Below are positions 25,657 to 35,800 of a DNA stretch of 64,000 nucleotides, piece by piece. The notes under the pieces are model-generated. The model was not told the origin of the DNA. It searched no databases and saw only the letters and a list, made by a program, of their open reading frames with translations. Source of the DNA: Luteolibacter arcticus. GTDB taxonomy: Bacteria > Verrucomicrobiota > Verrucomicrobiia > Verrucomicrobiales > Akkermansiaceae. Each line of letters begins with the position of its first letter. Position 1 is the first letter of the stretch. The position numbers and the translations under genes are program-made. Location: positions 434,001 to 498,000 of the forward strand of contig NZ_JAPDDT010000001.1 in assembly GCF_025950235.1 (NCBI RefSeq). Reading direction: 5' to 3'.

Positions 25657-28218
25657 TCCCTGCGCATCTAGCTTGAACGGCACTGAGGCGGACGGGAAGT
25701 CCTTCAGGGTGAAGCTGAAAATCACGCCGAACTCGTCTTCCAGGCGGTTGTCGCGGCGGGTGATGCCCATCGAGGCGACCCACGAATTGAAGTCGCGATG
25801 GATGGTATACTGCTGGACTTCCAGCGTGCCGTCATCGAGTTCCCAGAGTTGGAAGGCCCCGACACCCCACTTGTCATTGAGCCGCGCGTAGGTGCGCAGG
25901 TCGAGGCGCTGGGAATCGGTCAGCACCGGGTGGTTGTCCAGCAGGCGGTGGCCGATGGAGAACTCCAGGTTTGGGTTCGGCATGAAATTGGCGCGGGCGG
26001 CGACTTCCGAGAACCCGGAGCCGTCGTCAATGACCGGGAACTGGGTCTCCAAATTCATCCCGAACCATGGCAACGGATTCCATTTCAGGTCGTTGTAGAG
26101 GTTGGAGAAGTTCCGGTTGTAGTCGGGGTCGGTGATGAAGGCGTCGAAGTAGGTGTCCATCGCCAGCCAGTCGAAGCTCTGGCCGTCGCGCTTGGTGATC
26201 AACTTGTTGCGCATGCCGAGGCGGACGATGCTCCAGTCGCGCAGGCTATCGATGGCGGTGAAATTCGGCACCGATAGCGGCTGCGGACGGGTGCTGAAGG
26301 TCTCGCGGTCCACGGAGGGGAACAACGGATCAAGATCATCCGTCGAGATGTAGGAGAAGCGGGCGTAGGGCTGGAGCACATGCAGCACGCCATCGAGCCC
26401 GAGTCGGCGGTTTTCAATGTCGCCAAGGTTCTTGGAGAACTTGAGCGAAGCTTCCATTCCGGCGTGCATGTGGGTGCGGTCCACGGATTTCGCGGCACCA
26501 TTGACATCCGAGTAGCGGCTGTAGCCGAGGCCCATTTCCGGGGTCAGCGAGAGCCATCCGCCCACGTTCATGGGCATCGAGATTTCCTGATAGGTGTGGA
26601 AGCGATTGTAGCCGGGATTGAAGAGCTGGGTGGCCAGACCGGGGATCGCCGGGCTACCGGGCGGCAACGAACGGATCTGCTGGATCAGCTGGCGCTCATA
26701 AGCCGGGAGCTGGGAAAGCAGCACCGGCACCAGCGGGTCGCCGGCCGGCAAGGTCAGCAGCGGACGGATTGCCGACATCGAGGCGCTGCCGATTTCTTCC
26801 TCGATGACCGAGAAAGAAACCGAGCCCTCATGAAGGATGGGCAGGTTGAAAAGCGGCCGGCGGGCGAAGTCCATCGCGATCTCCGGCAGACGCGTGTCGG
26901 AGCGGTAGAACTCATTTGGCCGGACGCGGCCAAACAGGCTGAACAACGTGCCTTCATCCCGGCGGAATAGCCCGATCGTGTTGTCCGGGTTCGGATCGCT
27001 GCGGAAGAGGTCTGGATTGAAGTCCTCCAGGTAATAATTGTCGCTGAGGATGTTGAGGTTCGCATCGAAGCGCCACTCGGCGTCCTTTTCCAACTCCAGC
27101 GGCACCCGGTGCTGGAGGGCGAGGCGGTAGCGGTCCTCATTGACGAAGCCGCGGGTGATCCCGGTACGGCTGATGTCGGGGTTGAGGTCGTTCGTGTAGT
27201 AGAGCGAAAGGCCGGTGAGGTTCGGATTGTCCTCCAGCCGCTTGTCTGTCAGATCGACGCCGGTGCCGACGCCGCGGCGGGTGCGCAGGTCGAAATGCCA
27301 GCGTGAGAGCAACCAGGCGTCCTCATTCTCGCCGGTCTCCGGATTCGGGCGACCGCCGAGCATGATCCCGTAGCTATTGAGCAGGAAGGCACCCCAGTTC
27401 GAGCGGGCACCGGGGACGAAATGATAGCCGAGGTCGGTATCGAGCGGCTGGGAAAGGTAGGGCAGCCAGAAGATCGGCGTGTCGCCGGCGTAGAGACGCA
27501 GGTTCTTGAAGGTGACCTTGTCGTCCGGATAGACCGTCGTTTCCTTCGCCCGCAGCCAGAAGCCCGGGTTTTCCACGTCGTGGGTGGTCACGCCGGCATC
27601 GCGGCCGACGTAGACCTGCTTGCCGTTGCGTTCCTCGATGGTGAATTGACCGGCTTCCAACAGGAGCGGGTCGACCCCGGCGCGCAGGCCGGTCGCGTCG
27701 AACTTCTCCTGGCCCCAGTAGTAGATCACTTGTTCGCCGCGCTGCAGCAGGCTGCCGCGGTACACGCTGACATTGCCCGTCATGGTGACGGTTTCCGACT
27801 TGGTGTCGGCGATGGCGTGGTCGGCGTAAACCTCCATGCCGTCCTCGGTGGTCAGCTTGACCGAGCCATCGACGTAGAATTTCATCTCCTTGCCCTCCCA
27901 GCGCGCCTTGTCGGAGCGCAGCTTCATCCCGTTGTCGGTATCGGCGTAGAAGGGACCGGAGAACTGGGCGACGGCGGTCTGTGCGTCATAGACAACCGAC
28001 GGGCCCTCGTCGCGGATCTGGATGTTTTTCGGGATGCCGAAGTTGCCCGCGGTCGGGTCTCCCGGGAACAGATTGATGCCTTCGGGCACTGGCACGGGGC
28101 CAATGGGCAGCGGGGCTTCGGCGGGCGGGGTGGGGTTGACTTCCGGCAGGACTTCGGGGTCCTGCGCGGCGAGTCTGAGCGTGGTAACAAAAATGGCGGG
28201 GACAACGGCAACCCTCAT
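25651..28218 (-). CDS. lptD: LPS-assembly outer-membrane protein LptD
   Basis: About 855 residues from the ATG at 28218, which gives a short signal-like N terminus (MRVAVVPAIFVTTLRLAAQ); an upstream TTG start at 28251 is less likely. An OstA/LptA-like periplasmic domain (~75-200, with several GxVxVY-type strands) precedes a large beta-barrel region with alternating aromatic strands. LptD inserts lipopolysaccharide into the outer leaflet. I see no cysteine in the whole protein, so the inter-domain disulfides that control E. coli LptD maturation are absent. No lptE is visible nearby. Confidence 0.88.
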   Translation of the reverse strand: MRVAVVPAIFVTTLRLAAQDPEVLPEVNPTPPAEAPLPIGPVPVPEGINLFPGDPTAGNFGIPKNIQIRDEGPSVVYDAQTAVAQFSGPFYADTDNGMKLRSDKARWEGKEMKFYVDGSVKLTTEDGMEVYADHAIADTKSETVTMTGNVSVYRGSLLQRGEQVIYYWGQEKFDATGLRAGVDPLLLEAGQFTIEERNGKQVYVGRDAGVTTHDVENPGFWLRAKETTVYPDDKVTFKNLRLYAGDTPIFWLPYLSQPLDTDLGYHFVPGARSNWGAFLLNSYGIMLGGRPNPETGENEDAWLLSRWHFDLRTRRGVGTGVDLTDKRLEDNPNLTGLSLYYTNDLNPDISRTGITRGFVNEDRYRLALQHRVPLELEKDAEWRFDANLNILSDNYYLEDFNPDLFRSDPNPDNTIGLFRRDEGTLFSLFGRVRPNEFYRSDTRLPEIAMDFARRPLFNLPILHEGSVSFSVIEEEIGSASMSAIRPLLTLPAGDPLVPVLLSQLPAYERQLIQQIRSLPPGSPAIPGLATQLFNPGYNRFHTYQEISMPMNVGGWLSLTPEMGLGYSRYSDVNGAAKSVDRTHMHAGMEASLKFSKNLGDIENRRLGLDGVLHVLQPYARFSYISTDDLDPLFPSVDRETFSTRPQPLSVPNFTAIDSLRDWSIVRLGMRNKLITKRDGQSFDWLAMDTYFDAFITDPDYNRNFSNLYNDLKWNPLPWFGMNLETQFPVIDDGSGFSEVAARANFMPNPNLEFSIGHRLLDNHPVLTDSQRLDLRTYARLNDKWGVGAFQLWELDDGTLEVQQYTIHRDFNSWVASMGITRRDNRLEDEFGVIFSFTLKDFPSASVPFKLDAQGN

Positions 28219-28311
28219 CGTGGCGGGATGAGACGGGGTCGCTGGATTCAAGTAAAGGGCAAAGCCCGAAAGCGGTTGCAGGACGGGCCGGCACGCGGAA
28301 CATGAGGGGAA

Positions 28312-29211
28312 ATGGAAGGCTCGTTAGGGATCGTCGGCGCGTCCGGCTTCGTCGGCCGCCAACTGGCGCGCCAAGCGACGGCCGCCGGCTGGAAGGTGTG
28401 CGGATTCAGCCGGCAGGCGAGGGGACCGGAGCCCGGGATCCCGGCGTGGCGCGAGTGGTCGGAAAGCCCGGACCTGCGCGGCCTGACGGCGTTGGTCAAT
28501 CTGGCCGGCGAACCGATCAACCAGCGTTGGACGGCGGAGAACAAGCGGCGTTTCCACGAGAGCCGGATCGGCGTGACGGAATCGCTACGCCGCGGTGTCG
28601 AAAAGCTTGCCGAAGAAGAGCGCCCGCGAGTGTTGGTAAATAGCTCAGCCGTCGGGATTTACGGGGACCGTGGCGACGAGATTCTCGAGGATGACGCCAA
28701 GTCCGGCACCGGCTATCTTGCGGACCTCTGCCGGGATTGGGAAGTGGCGGCCGATGGGGTGGCGGGCCTCGGCCTGCGGGTGATGAAATGGCGGATCGGC
28801 GTGGTCCTTGGCCGCGAGGGAGCCTCCTTCAAACAGATGCTGTTGCCCTTCCGCCTTGGCCTCGGCGGACGACTCGGGCCGGGCACCCAATGGATGCCGT
28901 GGATCCACGTGGAGGATCTCGCGGGCTCGATGCTGCACGGCATCGGCCACGCATCGCTCGTCGGTCCGGTCAATGGCAGCGCCCCCGAGCCGGAACGGAA
29001 TGCGGACTTCACCCGGAAGCTGGCGAAAGCACTGAAGCGGCCCGCGTTCATGACGGTTCCGCCGTTCGCGCTGAAGATGGTGATCGGAGACTTTTCGGCG
29101 GCGGCACTTTCGAGCCTGCGCGCGGTGCCGCGTGCGCTGCTGGATAGCGGCTACCGGTTCCGCTATCCCACGCTGGAGATGGCCTTGGAGGAACTTGTTG
29201 GAGTCCACTGA
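28312..29211 (+). CDS. TIGR01777-family NAD(P)-dependent epimerase/dehydratase
   Basis: A 299-residue SDR-fold protein of the YfcH/SulA-like family. The N-terminal dinucleotide motif is IVGASGFVGRQLAR, followed by the family's NLAGEPINQRWT block, the SSAVGIYGDRGDE region with catalytic Ser/Tyr, and MPWIHVEDLAG. The C-terminal DUF1731-like part (RPAFMTVPPFALKMVIGD) is typical. Substrate of the family is not settled. Divergent from lptD with ~90 bases between starts, so the two may share a regulatory region. Confidence 0.88.
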   Translation: MEGSLGIVGASGFVGRQLARQATAAGWKVCGFSRQARGPEPGIPAWREWSESPDLRGLTALVNLAGEPINQRWTAENKRRFHESRIGVTESLRRGVEKLAEEERPRVLVNSSAVGIYGDRGDEILEDDAKSGTGYLADLCRDWEVAADGVAGLGLRVMKWRIGVVLGREGASFKQMLLPFRLGLGGRLGPGTQWMPWIHVEDLAGSMLHGIGHASLVGPVNGSAPEPERNADFTRKLAKALKRPAFMTVPPFALKMVIGDFSAAALSSLRAVPRALLDSGYRFRYPTLEMALEELVGVH

Positions 29212-29270
29212 GGAGCTGGCGCGACCATTCGCGATGCAGAGAGTTTCAGTCCATGCAACCCCTGTCTCCC

Positions 29271-29504
29271 ATGAAGATATCGCCTCATCTCCTCCTCGTC
29301 GTTCTCGGATCCATGGCCCTCTCAAGCTGCGCCGAAATGGCGGTCGGCCTGGCCTCCGCTGCTCTCGATAGCGCCATCGACAGGGATCGGGAGAAGGACG
29401 GCGTGCGCGCACATCTCCGTCACGGCGACACGGTGGAGGAAGCGCAAAGGGCGGCCTCCGATGACCGGTTTTTCCAAGAGATGGAATCGACGTGGCTCGA
29501 GTAA
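29271..29504 (+). CDS. Small lipoprotein
   Basis: A 77-residue protein from the ATG at 29271 (an ATG at 29253 adds six residues before the signal). The signal peptide MKISPHLLLVVLGSMALSSC ends in the lipobox LSSC, so the Cys would be lipidated. The mature part is a charged ~58-residue helical segment. No family is recognised. Function unknown; the gene follows the epimerase on the same strand by ~60 bases. Confidence 0.65.
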   Translation: MKISPHLLLVVLGSMALSSCAEMAVGLASAALDSAIDRDREKDGVRAHLRHGDTVEEAQRAASDDRFFQEMESTWLE

Positions 29505-29822
29505 GCGGGCTAACAGCCCCGTGAAGTGATCTTCGGAACCCCGCTCAACGGCACACTCGTGTGCAGCTTGTTTTGGATAGGATGATGGTTTCCGGCCGGA
29601 AGATATGGGAGCGTTTCCCATGAGTGAGGAGGTTTTCCGATAACCCGCCCGCTTCACAAGCGGCAGAGAATCAATCGGGAAGGGCGTATCCTCAGGCGAG
29701 GTGATCGGGTTTCATGACAAGGGTTTGCGATCTGCCAGCCGGGAAATTGCGAATTCATCCCGCGGCTGCTAGATCGCCGTGCGGCTTGGCCAGCCGTTCC
29801 CCGCAATTTCCCTCCACCGCCA
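29505..29822. other. 318-base intergenic region with three hairpins
   Basis: Leader region of the giant repeat protein. It contains GGGCT-AAC-AGCCC just after the lipoprotein stop, CACAC-TC-GTGTG near 29568, and ATGGGA-GCGTT-TCCCAT near 29606. The first may terminate the lipoprotein transcript; the others could be regulatory. I find no convincing gene on either strand. Confidence 0.4.
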
Positions 29823-32800
29823 ATGAGCTCCCTCCGATGGTTTGTATCCGTGCTGATGGTGCTATGCACCACGTCCCTTTTCGCGGTTCCGGGCGATCCT
29901 GATGGTCTTGATGCGAACGTCACGGGCACGACGGTCCAGGTCGCCGTAACCCAAGCGGACGGGAAGATCCTGCTGGGCGGCAATTTCAGTTCCGTTCATG
30001 GCGTGGCCCGCAGCCATATCGCCCGGCTAAATGCCGACGGCACGCTCGACGCGGGATTCGACCCGAAAGCGAATGACGAGGTCCGCTGCATCGCCCTTCA
30101 GGATGACGGGAAGATCCTTATTGGGGGCACATTTACCACCCTGCAGCCGAACGGTGCTGAAGCCCCGGTAGCACGAAGCCGCTTCGCTCGATTGAATCCC
30201 GACGGAAGCCTGGACACCAGCCTGAGTGCGGGGGTGAACGGTGCCGTTCTCGCGCTCTGCCTGCAGGCGGACGGCAAGTTGTTGTTAGGCGGTGCATTCA
30301 CGAATTTCCAGCCGCATAGCGCCGCGGCATTCACCCAGCGCTTCAGGATCGCGCGGATGAATGTGGACGGCACGCTGGACAGTGGATTCGATCCCAAGGC
30401 GAACAGCGGCGAGGTCCGCAGCATCGTGGTTCAGCCGGACAAGAAGGTGCTGCTCGCCGGCACCTTCACCCAACTCCAGCCAAACGGCGGATCGAGCGTA
30501 AACCGCAGCCGGATCGCACGCGTGAACGAGGCGGGCACCGTGGATAGCGCGTTCAATCCCAGTGCGAACAGCGTGGTCGATGTCATCGCCTTGCAAGCGG
30601 ACGGCAGCATCCTGCTCGGGGGAGCCTTCACCCAGGTGGGCTCGTTGTCGCGCAGCTTCGTCGCCCGGATCAACTCGGCAGGCAGTGGCGATTCCACCTT
30701 CAATCCCCGCCCTGATGCGCGGGTCTATGGGATCGCCGTGCAAGCGGACCAGCGGATCGTCATTGGCGGGGTATTCACGACCCTGCAACCGGTCGGTGCA
30801 ACGATCCCGGTATCCCGAGGGCGCGTGGCCATGCTGCTTGCCAACGGCACTCTGGCACCCGGCTTCGATCCGGCAACTGACGGCCCGGTGTATGGGGTCT
30901 CGCATCAGTCGGAAGGGAAGGTGCTGGTCTCCGGGGCGTTTGGCGCGCTCCAGTCAAATGGCGCCGCTTCCCCGGTCACGCGGCTGCGCTTGGCTCGCGT
31001 CGAGAATGCCTCCGCAACTAGTGCGATCATGGCCAGTTCTCCGTCGCGGGTGTGGTGGTCGAGAGGCTCAGCCGCTCCCGATGCCGGGCGGGTCGCGTTC
31101 GACCTCAGCGAGGATGGAGGAGAGACCTGGAGCAAGGTGGCTGATGCTTCCCGCATCGGGAGCACCGCCAATTGGGAAGCGCTCGGGCTGACACTTCCAT
31201 CCAGCGGCATGATCCGGGCGCGTGGGACGACCACGGGCGGGCTCTCGAACGCGAGCCAGGGGATGGTCGTGCAGATGTCTCCCTTCAGCTTGATACCGGA
31301 CATCCGGATCGAGCATCCGGATGGCTCGCTCCTGACTGCTGGATCGAGCATTCCTTTCGGCGACTACGAGCCGGGATCGAATGTGCGGGAGGTGATCGTG
31401 CGGAATACCGGAAACCAGCAGCTTGATGGCCTGGGAATCACGATGGGAGGCGATGATGCCGCCTTGTTCCAAGCGTCCGGCTTGCCCGCCGGAGGAATTG
31501 CACCGGGCGGCATGGCCACGGTCAGCGTGACCTTCCAGCCCGTAGCTGAGGGAACCGCCGAGGCGACGATGACCATTGTGAGCGACGATCCGGACGAAGG
31601 TTCGATCGAGCTGCTTTTGACAGGTTCGGCAGAGGGGCCGGATCTCGTGGTGGAAACTCCGCCGGGAACGGTTTTTGAAAGTGGAAGCACCTTGGATCTC
31701 GGGGAAGTTCAATTGGGAGCGAGAGTCTCAGCGACTGTCCGGCTGCGCAACGATGGCGACTTTCCCCTGACAGGGATCGGAGCCCTTCTGGACGGGGCAA
31801 ATGCTGCGGAATTCGATCACGGGGCGCTGCCTTCCCTTCTCGAGCCCGGTGCCGAGGCCACCTTCGAACTGACATTTTCCCCGATGGGAACGGGTGAAAG
31901 GGAAGCGACTCTCCATATCTCCAGCAATGATGCCAGCACGCCGGACTTCGGGTTGATCTTGGACGGCAGTGGGGGCGATACGGTGACGGCTTCGTTCGAC
32001 GCCTTGTCGGATGTGATCCTGTCGCTTCCCGCATTCGATGCCACCGGCTTGACGCTCGGACCGCTGGCGCTTGGCTTTTCTCCGGTGGCGGGCACCCAAC
32101 TCCGGATCGTGGACAACACCGGCCCGGATCCGATCACCGGGACCTTCGCGAATCTCGCGGAAGGGGCCACGGTGACCGCGAATTTCGGCGGCCACACTAT
32201 CTCGTTCACGGCGAGCTATACGGGAGGCGACGGGAATGACCTGGTCCTCACCGCCGCGACTTCCGGAGGGCAGTTCATTCTCTTTCCGGAGATCCCCGCG
32301 AAGACGATTTCCTCGGTTCCCTTCGCTCTCGCCGCCACCGCCTACAGCGGACTTCCCGTGACCTATGAAATCGTCGCGGGAGCAGGCATTGCCACGCTTG
32401 CCGCTGATACCGTGACGCTGGCCGGCACCACCGGCACCGTGACGGTCAGGGCAAGCCAGGGCGGGGGCAACGGCTTCGATCCGGCAGAGGCCGTTTACCG
32501 GAGCTTCACGGTGATGGAGGCGAAGTTTGTCGCGATTTCGACCTTCTGGGACTTCGGCCTGGCGCTGCGCAGTGACGGCAGCTTGTGGGCCTGGGGTAGT
32601 AACGAGCACGGGCAACTCGCGGACGGAACCACCGATCCGCAGGACCGTCTGGTCCGGATCGGCACCCAGACGGATTGGGCGAAGATCGCCGCTGGCGGGC
32701 ATCACGCCGTGGCGATCAAGACCGATGGCACCCTGTGGCTGTGGGGCATGGGCGGTTACGATGCGGAGGACGACGGGCTGGATCCGCCCTATCTGGAACC

Positions 32801-35800
32801 GGTGCAGGTAGGCAGCGATTCGGATTGGTCGGAGGCCTCCGGTGCCTACGGGTATGCGGAGACGACATTCCTGATCAAGGAGGATGGCACGCTGTGGATC
32901 CTGGATACGAATTCACTCGCTGCCGGGAACATGGATGAAGCCCCGGAGCAAGTGGGCTCGTCGGCCGGTTGGGTGGCGGTTTCATCAGGGGACAACTATC
33001 ATCTCGCGCTGAAGGAGGATGGCACCTTGTGGGCGATGGGTTCCAACGATTCCGGGCAGTTGGGTGACGGCACGACGACGATGAAGCCGAATCTGGTGCA
33101 AGTCGGTTCCGATGACGACTGGGCGAAGATTTCAACCGGTTACAACCACAGTCTGGGGATCAAGGAGGACGGGAGCCTTTGGGCTTGGGGTGCCAACGAT
33201 GATGGCAAACTGGGGGACGGAACCGAGACGTTCCGCGCTTCCCCGGTGCGGATCGGAGATGACACCGATTGGTCAAGCGTGTCCGGCGCGTTCAACGATA
33301 CCTTCGCCACGAAAGCGGACGGGACCCTCTGGGCCTGGGGACTCAACGAATATGGAACGCACGGCGACGGCACCCGGGAGGCGCGGCTGGTGCCTACACG
33401 GGTGGGTGACCGGAGCGACTGGACCGCGGTGGACGGGAACTATTACCACACGGTCGGGCTGACCGCTGATGGCGCGTTGTGGTTTTGGGGCCAATATGAA
33501 GACGAAGGGGTGATCCACCCCCCGGATTGGAGCCGGCATGAGACCTTGTCCCCGGTGACGGGAGGGAGCTACTTCCCTGTCAAATCCGCTGCCTCGGGAG
33601 TATTTCACACCTTGATCGTGGGCCGGGATGGCACTCTCCGCGCCACCGGCAAAAACGGCGAAGGCCAACTCGGCGACGGCACCACCCATGACAGGAGCGA
33701 ACCGGTAGCGATCGGGTCAGGGGGCGGATGGTCCCGGGTGAATACCGGTTATTGGGCCGGTAGCTTTGGCGTGAAGGACGATGGCACGCTCTGGGAGTGG
33801 GGGAACTTTTTCAACGGGGATCACCACATCACCCCGGACCAGATCGGCACGGAGAGCGATTGGTCAGTGATCGCCGCAAATTGGGGGAATGGCACGATTG
33901 CGCTGAAGACCGATGGCACCCTGTGGCGCTGGCCGGACGGAGGGGATGAATTACAGCCCTTGGGAGAAGACGCCGACTGGGCTGCCGTGGCCACCACCAA
34001 CGGTTGGCCGCTCGCACACCACTACGCGCTGAAGCAGGATGGCACGCTGTGGTCGTGGAGCTGGCCGCCCTTTGCCTTCTCGCCCGAACAGGTGGGCACC
34101 GATCATGACTGGGCGAAGATTGTCACGAGCGGCTGGACCCTCCTGGCACTCAAGGCGGATGGCACCCTCTGGGAGTGGAGCCAAAGCGCTGGGGGGCAGT
34201 TGGTGCAGGTAGGGGGCGACGATTGGGTCGATATCGCTTCCACTCCGATAAACTACGTGGGACTCAAGAGAGATGGGTCTTTATGGGCATGGGGCAACAA
34301 CGAGTATGGCCAGCTTGGTGATGGCACGACCGTGGATCGCCTCGCTCCGCAGCGGATCGGAACGTCGAATGCCTGGCAGTCGCTGGTGCCCTCACAGGGC
34401 TACGGCAGCATCCTCGCCATCGCACGGGATGAATCGCTATGGGGGATTGGCTGGAATGGCGATGGCAAGCTCGGCGCGGCAGGTCGCAAGTCCTACGTTC
34501 CGGATCGGCGCATCCCGGGCCAAGCGGCTCAAACGGTCTCGCTCACCCCGCTGCCCGCGCCCGTTTTGGGCATTCCGTTCACAGTATCCGCTACAGTCAC
34601 CAGCGGCTTGCCGGTGCGCTTCGGCGTTTCCGGGCCGGCGACGATTGAAGGCGATCAAGTCACGGTGACCGGCCAGGGATCCGTAAGCGTCGTCGCCTGG
34701 CAAGAAGGTGACGCGAACTGGCTGGCAGCTGAGCCGATCTATCAAACCGTGGCCTTGCCGGCACCGTATATCAGGGTAGAGCGGTCGCCCTTCAATCCAT
34801 TGGCCTCTGGAGCGGCGGTGGAACTCGGAGTGGTGGTGATGGGGAGTGCGTTGCGGGAGGCCTTCATGATCCGCAATTTGGGAGAAGAAGAGCTCGAAGG
34901 GATCAGCCTCTCGTTCGCGGGTGAGGATGCGGCGTTGTTCTCGGTCTCCACTGCTCCGGCACCTTCGATTCCCGCGGGTGGCTCGACGCTCTTCAGGGTC
35001 CGCGTCGCTCCGGACAGTCCCGGCATCAAGTCCGCCCGGGTGGAAATCGCCAGCAACGATCCGGAAGTGAATCCCTTCGTCATTCATCTAACAGGCTCAG
35101 GGAAGGATACGATTGAGGCGGAGTTCGTGTGGCCGACAGACATCGTCGTTTCCACGGACATCTTCACGGCTACCGGAGTGCGGCTCGACACCTTGGTGCT
35201 CGGCTTTTCTCCCACCGCCGGAGACCGGCTGACGCTCGTGGAGAGCACGGGTGTGGAGCCGATTAGTGGCATCCTCGATGGCCTGCCGGAGGGTGCCGTG
35301 GTATCGGCCAGTCATGGTGGACTCAACCACGACTTCACCGTGACGTATCAGGGTGGCGATGGGAACGATCTGGTCCTGGTTTTCGCGGGAAGTCGTCCCA
35401 TTCTGGCGGTCGATCGCATCAGCCCGAAGGATGTCGGACATCCTCCCTTCCAGTTGCCGAACCTTGAGATCGCCGGGATTCCGGTAATCTATGAGGTCGT
35501 CGCCGGCGGTTCGCTCGCGAGCCTGGCTGGCCGCACGGTTAGCCTCAGCGGCAATACCGGTGGGGTGACCATCCGGGTTTCGTGGCCGGGTGCCGGCGAC
35601 CTGCTTCCCGCGGTGGATCAATACCTCACCTTTCCCGTGTTCGTCGCGTTTGAGAAGGTGGCTGCACGGCGCGAGCGCTCCCATGCCTTGCGGAACGATG
35701 GAACCCTGTGGTCGTGGGGGGATAACATGGAAGGCGAGCTGGGTGACGGCTCCGGCGTTGACCAACACGCTCCCGTCCAGATCGGAGGCTCATCCGACTG

